DNA of 64,000 bases from Protea cynaroides (taxonomy: Eukaryota; Streptophyta; Magnoliopsida; Proteales; Proteaceae): the NCBI GenBank assembly GCA_028583415.1, contig CM053270.1, positions 58,188,529-58,252,528 on the forward strand. The letters run 5' to 3'. Below, in pieces: positions 46,210 through 58,452 of the stretch; the first letter of the stretch is position 1; each line of letters begins with the position of its first letter. The notes beneath the pieces are model-generated. The model worked only from the letters and a program-made list of their open reading frames with translations, did not search any database and had not been told where the DNA came from. Both the position numbers and the translations under genes were made by a program.

Positions 46210-46503
46210 TAGGACTCACTGTGATGACATATAGGATTGGTTAGTTGTGAGTCCAGTTTGCAAGCCCTCGCCAATAGGGGCTTACGTGTTGGTATGGGTA
46301 GGGCATCATGGGAAGTGTTGGCGGTGTTTGATCCGGACACTTTAGTTTTATCTCTATTTCATGGTGGTGCATGTGGGACGACAGTGGTGTTTGATCCATT
46401 GGGCAGATTCACACACTCGTGTATAGAGGTGCGATGGCCACCAATCCTTTCTATTGCACATTGCAAACTTAAAATCAAACCATAATGTGAATGTTACTCA
46501 TGC

Positions 46504-46713
46504 ATGATGTGTGTTGCATTGTCTGATTGTCTTACTGATCTAAGTTGTGAGCTCACCCTTATATATATATACTTGTTTTTAGATGTTGATGCAGGTAACA
46601 CTGTCGAGGACGTGGATGCTCCAGTATATGGAAGAGTTGTCGCCCTGGAAGTGCAAGCAGGGGAGGACGAGCATGACGCTTCATGCGAGTGCCCTTTCTG
46701 CGTGTACCTCTAG
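46504..46713 (+). other. Conserved LTR micro-ORF, copy in LTR C
   Basis: After TTTTTAG the frame reads DVDAGNTVEDVDAPVYGR and ends DASCECPFCVYL-stop. It is diverged by codon-third changes, D/E swaps and one lost codon, yet open to the same end point (stop TAG instead of TGA). Confidence 0.4.
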
Positions 46714-47074
46714 GATATTGGATTTATTTATTTTATTTATTTTTAGTTGGATTTATAAGTGATGTAAGGATAATTATTTACGTTCTGGTGTTTTGAATAA
46801 TTGGATATTTTATTTAAATTATCAATAGAGAACTCAGTTCATTTAATTTAAGACTTCCGCTGTATTTAATTATATTCTGATTATGGTTATGTGTAATGGT
46901 TTGTATGAGTGGACACGGTCTTATTGAGATCCTGGTGTGAATCGTTGGTTCAGTGATGGTTCACTCATACTTCTGGTTCAGCCAGAATTAGGGTGTGACA
47001 AGCCTATTGGGAGGTCTTTGGTCATGTCCTGTTGCATAGGGTTTGCAACTGGACCTCCTTCTGGACAACTTTCA

Positions 47075-49249
47075 TGTAAGACCGGCACTCCTTGAACCCG
47101 ATCTAAACCTCTATTTCATGTCGTAACAGGTCTTTCAATCATAACTAGACCAGACGGGACTAGCGGATGACAATCAGGTATGAAATATGACCAAAACTTA
47201 TGATAGTTTTTTTTATACCGATCTCATGATATCGGTCTACATACCGGTCAACTGGTATGCCTGTGCGGGCAAACTAGTCAGATTCGAAAACTGATCTCTA
47301 TGGGTCCCGCTTGCCAAATATCAGTCCTAGAAACTTTCATAACATAGGAAAACTTTCCTAAACTCTATCTTAGCCTATATAAGGACTCATAAACCTCCTT
47401 AAACCTCTTTGATTGATTCTCACAAACCCTAAAGAGGAGAAGGAGATCTGAAGAGGAGAAGGAGCTGAAAAAGGTTGAAGAGGAGTCTCCGTTGGACGAA
47501 GAACACCGTATTTCGTAAGCCAATGGTAAGTTCATGTACCTCTTCTTAGTTATGTTGTTGATGATTGATCAATACCATGCAAGGTTAGGTATTGATCTAA
47601 AACCCTTAATTTGCAGTCAAACCCTAATTTGACCAATGAAATAGATATGATTTCTAAACTAGGAATTTTTAGCATAAGATTTGGAATGAAGGATAAAAAC
47701 AAACCCAATACATTGCTAAGGCCTAGAATGCATAGGAGAACCCTTGAAGATGAAAGTTGGAAGAACGACGGAGACAAAGCACCAAGTTGGTGGTCGCACG
47801 AGAGCACACCGGTCGACCATACCGGTCGCACCACATGCGATCAGTACAGCGATCGATATCTCTCAGGAACAGGCCAAGGGGGGACCGGTTGACCATACCG
47901 GTAGCATCATCCCCACAGTGCCGCGATCGGTACATGCGATCGGTATGCACTATATAGAGTATTTTTTACCCAGTTGGTTTTTTACCAACGTAAAACCTAT
48001 GAAACTGAATTCTAACTAAACCCTAACGTCGTGTATAACCTTGTGATAACGAGATTGGACTCTGTGACGCTGAGCAAGCTAGCAATCAAGCGTCAGGTAA
48101 GGGAATCAGACCCAAACCCTAATTAACTAATAATAGTAAAACGTTGTTAATAATTACCTTGTTCTATAGAGTGTTCCTTGTGCATATTCACATGTCATCT
48201 TTACTTTCAGTTATTATATTATATTCATGCATACTCGTTATGCTAGGATTGTGTGTTAGGCTTGTGAATGTTTTCGTTGATGTGTGGAATGGAAAGGGTT
48301 TGGGGTCTTGGATCATTCCTCACACTGGTACCTTTTCGTATCGTTACTATCTTAGCATGCCTGATAAGGGTAGAGTATCAGGGGGAGGACGTTGCACTGT
48401 GGTCTCCGGCCTGGCCACCAGACTCGACCCCTATCTCTATGCCGTAAGGAGCTATGCTAGGATAGGGCCTACTGTGATGACATATAAGATTGTTTAGTGA
48501 CGAACCCACTTGCAATCCCTCGTCAATAGGGGTGTAGGCATTGGTACAGTAGAGGTTATCAAAAGGAGGACGTGGGATGGAGGCGTAGCCTGCCCACCAG
48601 ACTCTAGCTCTATCTCTATACAGGAGTTAGTGATGTGGGGCGACAACAATGTGTGATCTGTTGGGCTTGCTCACACTCTGGTGCATGAAAGTGCGGTGGT
48701 CGCCAAACCTTGCCATAGCACAGTGCAAGTATACCAGACAAAATTTGAATATTATTCATGCATATTGTTGTTGCATTGTTTGATTTTCTTACTGAGCTAA
48801 GTTGTGAGCTCACCCTTGTATATACACCATTTTTAGATGTTGATATAGGTTATGCTGTGGAGGACTACGTGGATGCTCCAGTGTATGGAGGTGTTGCTGC
48901 CTTGGAAGTGCAAGCAGGGGAAGACGAGCATGACGTTTCATGAGAGTGCCCTTACTGCGTGTACCTCTAGGATATTATTGTTTTAGTTATTTATTTCAGT
49001 TGGATTTTATAAGCAATGTAGAGATATTTTATCTATGTTTTGGTGTGAAAAATAATTGGTTACTATATTTACAATGTAGAACTCAGTTCATTTAATTTAA
49101 GACTTCCGCTGTATTTATTTATAATCTAATTATGGTTATGTGCAATGATTTATATAAGTGGACACGATCTTATTGAGATCCTGATGTGAACTGTTGGTTT
49201 AGTGGCAGTTCACTCACACTTCTGGTTTAACCGAAATTGGGGTGTGACA
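47075..49249 (+). mobile_element. Solo LTR E, plus strand; TSD TTTCA/TTTCG
   Basis: 2175 bp from TGTAAGACCGGCACTCC to TTGGGGTGTGACA. Outside are TTTCA (47070-47074) and TTTCG (49250-49254), a TSD with one change. It was inserted into LTR F. It has the same internal landmarks as A and C, with more divergence. Confidence 0.85.
48758..48943 (+). other. LTR micro-ORF, copy in LTR E (early stop)
   Basis: After TTTTTAG: DVDIGYAVEDYVDAPVYGGV, then ALEVQAGEDEHDVS and a TGA where the other copies have TGC (Cys). The frame is otherwise kept. Confidence 0.35.
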
Positions 49250-50209
49250 TTTCGTTGTGGTCTCGTTGAAGACTATTAGATCTGAGGTTATGGTTATTTA
49301 TAACCCTTCCTCCATGGTTGGGTTTCTCGTTAGTTGGGCTTGTGACTTCCCTCTTTAAATGCATCACAATGATGTTTGGGAGGTCTTTGAGGACTAGGTT
49401 AAGAGGGTTGGCTAAATGGTCTCCCTTCGGTTTCCTTATCATTCTTTTGCGCAAAAAGACTGTGCACATCATGCATAAACCTTGGAAACCAAGAATTCCT
49501 TTCAATGATTGGGAAGGAGACCTAAACTATGTTTTAAATCAACTAAACACCATTAGAGGGGTGAAGAAGATTACCTGTGATGTCCAGTAGGTTGTAGGAG
49601 GATCCGAGCTTGTCGCCGCTTGGTTTCTCATTGAGCACTGTTTCTTCTCCCTCTCCTCTTCTCCCTTACATTAAGGATGCGTCAGAATGTTCTTCTAGGG
49701 TTTTGTGGGGTTGCATGTACCAAGGAGGGGTTTTTAGATAACTTAGAGTTTCCCTCTTAGAGTGGGACTCTAACCCTAGGGTTTCTGGGAATATTTCGCC
49801 ACGTATCCCCTTGTGAGGAGTTTGGGCAACTAACTCCCTTCTCTTACAAGAATTAGTGGGTTTACGCGTTATTTCCATGGGTTTAGGTGGGTGGAGAATA
49901 TTCTTTTCTCTTTTGTTGGGCTCGTTTCTAGGGTTTTTTTGACCCATCGTGTTCGCACATGGAATTTGTCCGGTAGGAGTGTCCAGTTAGAGACTGCAAC
50001 ACTGCGTCTCTGATCAGACAAGGGTTTTTCCCTTGTTTCATGGCCTGGTTTGGTCCCATTTAGGTTATTGTTGAAAATCGTACTTGTTTCCATCATCCAA
50101 CATGTTGGTGCAAAGTATTCCATCATTGGTTCAATCCGATTCATGTTAGAAAGACCTGCTATGAGCCGAAAAAAATTAATTAGATCGGATTTTGGCATGC
50201 GGGTCTTAC
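49250..50209 (-). repeat. LTR F piece, 5' end
   Basis: On the minus strand it starts TGTAAGACCCGCATGCC at 50209; about 50 bp on comes AGCAGGTCTTTC, matching the GACAGGTCTTCC block of the other LTRs. The rest is too diverged to align by eye. Open frames on either strand (49227-49505, 49318-49590, 49666-50276) show no protein family. Confidence 0.6.
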
Positions 50210-50344
50210 ATAACATACTGTCCTCCTTGTAGTCAAATAAAGGTTGATACATGTAATACAAGTTTAAGTATTGCAAATGATCCTAATGCTCGAATGATCG
50301 ATTAGATTGATCATTTCTTTCAAGATCAATACTTCCCCTTTGTT

Positions 50345-52235
50345 CACATAATATGAGACTTGTGATGGTTAAGATTTGTTACTGTTTGGTGAGCCTAGAG
50401 GGGGAAAAATGGGATTACCTTAATGGTTTTAAAAAATTTGTCAATAATTGCAAGTGTAGTGATTGAATAAATAAGGCAAACGGCACAATCACACTATACA
50501 AAATATATAGTGGTTCAGGTTGGGAACACTATGATCCACTCCACCTATTCTCAAGTTTTCATTTGAGTTCCACTAATATTCCTTTCAATACACCCCTCTT
50601 GGGACCCCTGAATCTATCTATTTATCTATCTATCTATCATCTTGATCTCAAAATACCCGAGAAAATCAGTCAGGATCGGCGATAAGACCAGTTCCATGCC
50701 TCTATATGCAGTTATTCAGGTTCGCTCACATTGCCTTTTTAATGGGGTGCCTGCACAATATGAAAAGGTATAAGCCATAGTTGGGACTTGCCTTCCCTAT
50801 TTCCAATATGAAAGCCTAGTTAGTTGCTCCCTCAAATCCCCCTTCTCCACAAACAAGGGAAAATCCACTAGCAAAACTTCTGCTAATGTAGCAGTAAAGT
50901 TTTCACAGGGGGTATCAAGCCCTACTTAGTTGATTGATAGTGGCTAAGGCTTGCGAAACTAAGTAGCGCCTTTTGAATGGAATATGTAGTAGTCTATCAG
51001 TGGTGTGAAGCAGCTTTGCCCCTTTTTAGTAGGGGAGCGAAAGGTTAGACCTTAAAAAGTCAACGAACATCGGTTCTTCTATGTAGGTATGACGTTCCCC
51101 CTTGACTCTCCTAACGTCGAGCTAAGTGACTTCGTAACCTTTGCATAGCATAGTAGAATGAAGGCTACACACCAACTCTCTCTTATCTATTAGCCTAAGC
51201 GTCTTCTTAGGTGGGGAAGAACACCTTCTTATAAATCTTTTTAGTAAAGAGGAACCTTACAAGAAACTTCGTTTAAGATCAAGAGAAACTTATCCAAATT
51301 TTATTCAAAATCAAGAAGAACCTACACTCTTATAAGGACAAGAACCTATACTCTTGTAAGGACAAGATGATCTTTATATTGTCAAGTACGGTTAAACCAA
51401 TACAACTCTTATAAGGACAAGAAAATCATTTACAAATACAGTAAATGCAAAATAGGAATGTAAGATATTACTTAGACAAGAAGTGTGACAAATACTCCTT
51501 GTGATGTGCAATGGATGGTGAATGTGATGCACAATGATGCTTTTTTTTGACGTAGAAGTTGAGATAATATGAAGCATGGAGATCACTAGATAAATTTGGT
51601 GTTGATATTTGATCTTAGTTAATTTTGATTAGATTCCCAAGTATTATGCCCCTTTTTATATTTCAAAGTCTTGTCAAAATCTTTTTTTAAACCGTTGAGA
51701 ATGGTTGTATTTATAGGCATAGAAACTTGTACGTTTCAGCGAAGTCCTAATGAATCTATTTTGTTGTTGTTGGTTGACTAGTATATCTTAGAGCTTTTTC
51801 AACATATGTCTTAAGGTTTTTTTTACCAACTTTTTCCATGTGAGTTAGGTCATTTTACTTATTCATTTGGCACTTCCTAAGGTCGATCTGGGCAATGACA
51901 TGCATGTTATGAAACAATTACAATTATGATGTACATGTGTACTAGCCTAATATCTAGGTACAAAGTCTTCAATTTTTGCCTTCATTTCTTGGTCTTTCGG
52001 CTTGGACATCCCTTGGTTTTCAAGCCTGAACATGGTCAACTTCAATTGATGTCTTCTTGTTCCATCCTTCATCTTCAAGAATTGTCACCTTGCTTTTTTG
52101 TCATATGAATATGAATTTTACTATTAAACACTCAATGTAAAATTTAGCAAATCTTTATATGTTTGTTATCATCAAAACTAATTTAGGAGGGTGAGTGTAC
52201 ATACCACAACAGTTACTAGATTCCATTAACTAATA
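50345..52235 (+). repeat. Degenerate Ty1/copia (SIRE/Maximus-like) LTR
   Basis: The left part has GGTGAGCCTAGAGGGGG, then AATAATTGCAAGTG and AGTGGTTCAGGTTGGGAAC with GATCCACTCCACC. The right part ends TATGTTTGTTATCATCAAAAC with AATTTAGGAGG. These are the typical start and end phrases of SIRE-type LTRs, recalled from other plants. Ends are approximate and no TSD was found. A (CTAT)n tract lies at 50607-50638. Confidence 0.5.
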
Positions 52236-53087
52236 AAGAGTAGAAGCTTCTAGGTCTATCACTCTTGTGATCTTAGGAAACTCTATTATAGATGATATTC
52301 AATGTTTAATTTTTTTTTTTCCCCTTTTAGTTCAAGCTATTCAATGCTTAATTGGATTGTTCATTTTATTCATATATACCATACTAAAACTCCTTATATA
52401 ATGACTACAATTGAATGTAAGTTAATACAACCTTAACATTCTGAATTGCTAAGCGCTTTTCACTCCACTTTGCAAGTTCACTTCCACTCAAAGAGCTAGC
52501 ATAATGAACGATCATTCGAGTCAAGATAGCCACTAGGCTTGTTCTAAGAGTTTGAATTATGCATTAATTTTGTCCTCGATTTGCATTCATGGGATGGACT
52601 CAAAACAAGTGTTTTGTTTTCAAAACATACGCTTGAGCTTAGTTAACCCACACATCTTTCTTAAATAATTGAAATTTTAGTGGTCAACAAATGATACTCA
52701 TGTACCATCCAACAAAATCATTATCAATAATCAATGCCTTTTCAATCCCTTTTGTTTTTTCTTCATCAAATGTTTCACAATGCTAATTATCTACTTTGAC
52801 TAGCTTGTTGAAATCCATTTTATTCTCCCTATCATTTAAATGATTCCTTATTAATTAGATCAAATGGAAATTGAATCTTTTTAGGAGTGAACAAAAGAAC
52901 AGGCTACCGTTGATCGCCTTACTATGCTATACTATACTATACTGTTATATAAAAGTATGAACTCCTGTTTCATGACTACTCATTCATTAGACAATACTAA
53001 CGTCTTTATTTGTAATAATATCCATAGATATCCTTCAATATCTTCTCTCTCTCTCTCAAATTTCCCTCTTTTCTGGTTTCCCTCTCC
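52236..53087. other. Intergenic, no gene recognised
   Basis: AT-rich sequence with a short (CTATA)n run at about 52922-52943. The open frame at 52924-53190 has no known domain and runs into the TIR of the next element. Confidence 0.4.
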
Positions 53088-54005
53088 GAGCAGGCTTGCC
53101 TGTCGCTGTGAATACTGCGACAGGTATGTTGCATCCGTTAGATGGATGCCATGTGGATTAGCATCAACGGTTACTTCTAAAAAATTGTAAGTTAAGACAT
53201 TGTGAGAAGAAATACTGGAAAAAGTATTGCTAATTTATTCTCTTCTTCATCTTTCTTCCAACAACCACTCCTTCTTCGACCAATTCTCTGTGGATCCTAA
53301 AAACCAGAGACTTTCTACGCATATTTCCGGTATTATAAGATTTTAAATAATATTAAAAGAAAAAAGATAAGATGTTGAAAAATGGAGGTGGGCGAGCCTC
53401 ACATCGAGTAATTATCAGCAACAGATCTAACCCGCCAATTTCTCTAAACCTTTGAAATCATCAACAGCTCCAGTAGACGGGGGCTCCAGCATTGCCTCGA
53501 AGAAGCGTCCGGAGACTGGAAGCACTTTGACACCCAGGATGAAGGAGACTAAGCTCTCTATACAATCTCCTCCAGGTATTTACTGCACCCTTCACACCCC
53601 CCCTCCTCTGCCAGGTCTGCAACTACCAACTTGTTCATCAATCATTTTCTTTTTGATTTTTTTTCTTAACCCCTTATGGGTTTTATATTCTTTCTCGGTC
53701 GCTCTCTCCTCCACTCTCCACCCACATATGCACACACAAACAGAGTGCCAACTCCTTTTATTAATCGAAGAAGATTCGCAGAGAATTAGTTGAAGAAGAA
53801 GTCGTCGTCATTGGAACAACATATAGATTTGGAAGAGAAAGAAGAGAATGATTTGGCAATATTTTTTCCGGTATTTCTGCCTACAATATCTTAACTTACC
53901 AATTTTTTAGAAATAAACATTAGATGGATACTAATCCACGTGGCATCCATCTAACGGATGCAACATATTCTATCGTGGTATTCACCACGACAAACGAGCC
54001 TGCTC
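53088..54005. mobile_element. Long-TIR (Mutator-like or foldback) element, 918 bp
   Basis: Left end GAGCAGGCTTGCCTGTCG and right end (reverse complement) GAGCAGGCTCGTTTGTCG start inverted repeats that extend about 210 bp inward. Strong blocks are ATGTTGCATCCGTTAGATGG, TTCTAAAAAATTG with AAGTTAAGA, and CCAATTCTCTG or CTAATTCTCTG. TIRs this long with unrelated middle sequence are typical of Mutator-like elements. The flanks are CT-rich on both sides, so a 9-bp TSD could not be fixed. No transposase is present. Confidence 0.7.
53444..53576 (+). pseudogene. Captured exon-like sequence inside the long-TIR element
   Basis: Between the TIRs the plus strand is open as SKPLKSSTAPVDGGSSIASK, then KRPETGSTLTPRMKETK and LSIQSPP. 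It ends at a donor-like CCAG|GTATTT near 53576, with a T-rich tract beyond. The composition looks like a nuclear protein's basic linker. I do not recognise the source gene. It may be a gene fragment picked up by the element, as in Pack-MULEs. Confidence 0.35.
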
Positions 54006-54775
54006 CTTCTCTCTCCCTCTAAAATTTGCATTGGACATAAATATCATGTTTTTTTTATAGGTTAAAAAATAAGGTCTCTCTCTTCCTCTCCCTCTCCCTC
54101 TTTCGTTCAAACCCTACAGAGCAAAAATCTCCTCCACCTTCCCTATCGTGTCTCGTAAAAAGAGCTCTTCCAACTCTACCTACTGCCCTTACCATTGTAA
54201 AATATTAAAAGAATGAAATGGAACACTCCAATAAAAGGATGTGTAGTTGAGTTAAAACCAACAAATATAATGTTTGGTTGTGTTAGGATTTAGGTGGATT
54301 AAATTTTAGAAAACGAGTAGAGAATATGTAGATATTTAATATATTGGAGAGGATTCAAGCATGTAAGGATATGCTAGAGAGAGGCATGGAAGTTTGTATA
54401 CAGAGGACAGAGTATTTTATTTTTGCTGAGTAGTATATTACTATTGTATTTTTGCTACATGATACATATTATGTACAACCAATGTTGCATGGATTGAAAC
54501 ATGGGAATTGTAATTTCAATGTGTTTTCAGGAGACTAAGGTGGTAGGAGATGCTACATAGATCGGGGGTATTATATCGACAAATAAAAACATGACTCCAT
54601 ATGAAACTGTTCCGACCATGAGATCTAGTTCGTAGACTAAGGAAGGTGTTAGGTATCTTGATTAAACCGATATTTCATTTATTTGTAATTTTATTAATAA
54701 CACCATTATTATCAAAACAAAATATATTATAATGCATATGACTAAATAATTATGTAAATAAAAGAAAAATAATGA
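54006..54775. other. Intergenic, no gene recognised
   Basis: AT-rich sequence. A phrase at 54640-54660 (GGAAGGTGTTAGGTATC) resembles the GGTGTTAGGCACC repeat phrase at 11900, so an old copy of that repeat may be here. Confidence 0.35.
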
Positions 54776-54862
54776 TTTTTTTTTTGGATAGATAGGCCCC
54801 AAGGTGTTAAACCCATGATCTTCTTGAGGTGTTGGTTTTTACCAGAGCTAATCCTTGAGGTT
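54776..54862 (-). mobile_element. tRNA-derived SINE, second copy
   Basis: On the minus strand: CAAGGATTAGCTCTGGTAA, AAACCAACACCT, GAAGATCATGGGTTTAACACC, GGCCTATCTATCC and an A-tract. Every block has its partner in the same order in the copy at 8201-8303. It is more diverged in the A-box region. Confidence 0.55.
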
Positions 54863-55600
54863 GAAATGACTTACCAATGCCAAACATGAAAAACTACAAA
54901 AGAGAGTATGTAGTTCTTAAATGATATTAATTTCAAACTTATAGAAAATTCAAATAAAATATCATTTACATTCAAAATTTACAATTAAACAATGAGGGCT
55001 TAGATGGATTGAAGTTTTTTTTTTTTTTATAGTGATAGAGAAATTGAAATTAAGAAAGTGAGAATGAAACTCTAAAAAAAAAAAAAAAACTGTAATAAGA
55101 CAAAAATAATAATAAAAAATATGAATTTATTGATTTACCCTTTCATTGCAAAGATTTTTCTTACCGGGCTTCCCAACATAGATAGGCTAAACAATCCTTA
55201 ACGAGTTCATTTTCAAATTCAAAGATATCATGTCTTATAAATATTCGTAATTTAATTTATATATATTTTTTCGGTGGAGGCAATATTCATAATTTACTAC
55301 TAGGCAATCATTAGAGACCAGTAGCCGGGCTTGCATGCAAGTGGAACTCGAATCGGATCTAAAAATTACCGACCCGAATAATATTGGTTTAAAAATGAAC
55401 CTGGAACAAACCAAATTGGCCTGTAAAAACCTTGCGGTTCAACCGGGTTTTGATGGTTCTAACTCAAATTTGGGGTCATTAAATGTAAATCAGACCAAGA
55501 TTCGGCCAACATTTAAAACGAGCAAATAACAGGTAAACGGGTCGGGTCGAGAAGTGGCATCCATAATACATACACGGCCCGCGCGTTCTTCCTTGGCTAG
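54863..55600. other. Intergenic; upstream region of the EAF1 gene
   Basis: AT-rich with long A and T runs. A degenerate AACCTGAACC-type tract lies at 55350-55500. The GC-richer stretch 55575-55620 (GGCCCGCGCG) probably marks the promoter of the downstream gene. Confidence 0.35.
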
Positions 55601-57780
55601 TCATTGTTGGGGAAGGAGAGAAGAACGAACAAGACGAAGGACTCTAGGGTTTCAGCTTTCAGGACTGAGATCAATTGTAATTTCACTATTCAACCATTTT
55701 AAAACAAGGAATTAATCAGCGAAGGAGGATTGTGATTGGCATAATTGATGGGGTACGTCGTGATTTTTCTGATAGTTGTTGTTTTTGTTTTGTTTATGGA
55801 AGGGTTCAGTTGAACGCCAAATTTCTGAATTTCATCCCTAATTTTGAACAATACATGCTCCAAATTATGTGGACATTGTTGGTCATTTTGAATAATACAG
55901 AAGTTCAATTGTGGGTTTTGGTTGTGTTCGTCTAGGTCGTTATAGTTAGTAAGTTTGATCCAATTTTTCTTCTCATTTCTCTAGTTTCGTGACTAAAGTG
56001 TGTAAGAAGCACCAAGGAGAGCGGATACCTGGTTCAATTGGAGGGTTTGATTTCTTTCTCTGTTCGAGGGATAATGCCCTCGACTGGATTGTGTTTTTTT
56101 TCCTCCCAGTACATATGCTTGGAATCTGAATGCTGAGAACTCTATTGCTTCTTCATGCTCCCCCCTCTTTGGAGAATGATTTCCATGCAAGGTTGTTCTT
56201 TTAAATTTTGCTACTCTGTAAGTCCTGATCATATTGAATGGGTTATTACATTTATATTCTTCCTTTTTTGGAGGCACTGGAGATTGTTTTATATTGGTTT
56301 TAGAGAACCCATGCAGTTACCTGTAATACAATTCCCTAGCTGGATTGAAGTCTACTCAGCTTAAGAATCCTTTACGAAATGCAAGCAGAGCACCCAATTA
56401 TGTCACGTGGTATTGAAGTCAAATATGCCAATATTTGCTTTGATCCTTTAAGTTTGATAAGAAGCATTTCAATGGCAAGAGAGGCGTTAGTTGTGAGTGA
56501 GGACAAAATCAACTTGCCATAATAATGTATTGACGCTTATGTAACCTCCTTTTTTTTTGTTAAACGATATAAAATGGAGGTTCCTCCTATCTTTGCACAA
56601 GTGGTTCATGTGTAGAGAGCATATGAGCATCGTTTAGTGGGTTTCAGCAAGGATCATTATGCTAAAGAACCAACCTAATTAGATAGCCGTAAGCTCTCTT
56701 TCTCTCTCTCCAAATATATGACTGATGCCTTTGTCCAGTGTGATGTCTGTTTTTGATTTTTTAGGATGCTCTTCGCTAAATGTTCACATCTTCAGAGCTC
56801 ATTGTGGTGCCATGATATTATTATTTTTAATTTTTATTAATACTATTAATGTTGTTGTTCTCATCTTCTGTCGCTGCAGCGCCTCGTTAGTATTATTTTT
56901 ATTAATATTATTATTATTATTATTATTATTGTTGTTGTTGCTACAGTCACTGTTTCTATTCCATACCAATTTTGGCTTTCTGCTGGGGAATTGTGTGATC
57001 TCTGTCTGTGAAACACCCAGAACCCTGTCATTTTCTTTCTACCTAATTTATAATAAGGCAGAGAACTGTTGTTCATTGGAGCACCGGATTACGGAGATTG
57101 TTCCCACCATTGAAGTGAGATTGTGGGACTGAGCCTTCCGAATGAGAGAGACCAAAAAGTGATTAGTTTCGTTGCTAAAACCAATACCCATATCATATTG
57201 ACTTTCTCTCGTCCAATACAAGTTTCCAAGAGTGTCTTTATGAAATTCTCACATTTCGAAAGCTGCAGAAGGTGGCCCCTCCAGGACAAAGCCCCACCCT
57301 TCTTCCCCCCCCCTCTTAATAGAAGTCCCTCGTCCTGCTTCCTATTCATTGGAGCATCAGTGTTTTGATATTTCTACTTCCTACTCATAAAATGCTTGTA
57401 TTGAAGTGAAACTCAACAAATTGTTTCTGGGTCTCATGGAAACAGTTATATATTTTCATGCTAAGATGTCTTTGTCCCAAATTAAAAATAATGGAGCCCT
57501 CTATTCAAACGCAGGACTGTTGTGAGATGTTTGATGTTATGTTAGTGCTCCTTTAATATGTTGTTGAAGATGAAAAATATTGGTGACCTGTGACTTATCT
57601 GCAACTTGCTATTTGATTTAGTGTATGTGTCACGTAGAGTAAAATAAATTTATGATCAGTACTACTCCTTTTTGGGCTTTGACTGAGGAGTTCGTTCAAA
57701 GGTTGTTGGCAGCCTTGATTTATCGCCCCCCCCCTCCTCTCTCTAAAGGTGTCCGAATCAAAGTAACTCTTGCAAAGTAG

Positions 57781-57859
57781 GGGGTAGAAATGCTATACAA
57801 CCACACAGGGTAGAAATGTTATACAAACACACAGGGTAGAAAAGCTATACAAACACACA
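57781..57859 (+). repeat. Tandem repeat, unit about 26 bp, three copies
   Basis: GGGTAGAAATGCTATACAA with CCACACA or ACACACA, three times in a row with few differences. Confidence 0.85.
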
Positions 57860-58411
57860 ATCTACACAGTTATTTATTTATTAATTATTTCTTTGAGTTG
57901 CAAAGAAAGTGGTTTAGAAATTGTTCTGGTGGGTGACAATGCTTCATAACATTAGAATGGAATCTGATGGTATTCATGGTGATAAGCAAGCACATATGGG
58001 TGCTACCTAGGTTCCATTGGACAGTTACTAGCATGGAAGAATGTCTTTTCTGAATTGTGTCTCTTTTCTCATTGCCATGATTGTTTGTGGGACTAAAAAA
58101 ATAGTGCAAAAAGATGTGTTGGGAATTGGGTATAATTCATCTTAGATATTGAAAATCTCAGCGTATCAAGAAATATTCATATTATCATATCTGTTATTTA
58201 TGTATTTTAATGATTTTTACATAAATACATATCAGATAAAATACATTACAGCAAAATACAACATAAAATATACAAAGAATAAGCTCTTACCTTGTACGAT
58301 ATGAGTATTTTTTCTGTGTCTGTAAGAAATATCCATATCTATTGTATGTATGAGCATTGTCGGCAAGTAATAGCAAATCAACCAACTATTTTCATAGCGT
58401 TAACTTTTATT

Positions 58412-58412
<1 letters not shown>

Positions 58413-58449
<37 letters not shown>
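58413..58449 (+). repeat. (CA)n microsatellite
   Basis: About 18 uninterrupted CA units in the leader intron of the EAF1 gene. Confidence 0.95.

Positions 58450-58452
<3 letters not shown>

Larger units (their letters stand above)
42479..47000 (+). mobile_element. Solo LTR C, plus strand, split by solo LTR D; TSD AACCT/AGCCT
   Basis: Halves 42479-43873 and 46210-47000 join at a TAGGA duplication and total about 2.2 kb, from TGTAAGACCCACACTCC to TAGGGTGTGACA. The sequence outside is AACCT on the left and AGCCT on the right, a TSD with one change, which fits an older insertion. No interior is present. Confidence 0.85.
25941..50209 (-). mobile_element. LTR F: oldest LTR of the nest, minus strand, split into four pieces
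   Basis: The pieces are about 25941-26191, 41585-42478, 47001-47074 and 49250-50209; together about 2.2 kb, close to a whole LTR of this family. The right end GCGGGTCTTACA (ending 50209) is the inverted TGTAAGACCC start. 41700-41830 matches the family block CCAGTACCTAA-GCCCTACTGG. The left part keeps GAGCTCTACAACTTGAGC and the acceptor-like TTTTTAG region. The outermost piece of its 3' end seems to be missing at about 25940, so no TSD could be read. Everything else between 26192 and 49249 was inserted into it. Confidence 0.65.

Noticed and set aside
57781..57859. Three spaced short repeats considered as a regulatory array
   Set aside because: A simple head-to-tail microduplication in an intron with no link to a promoter.
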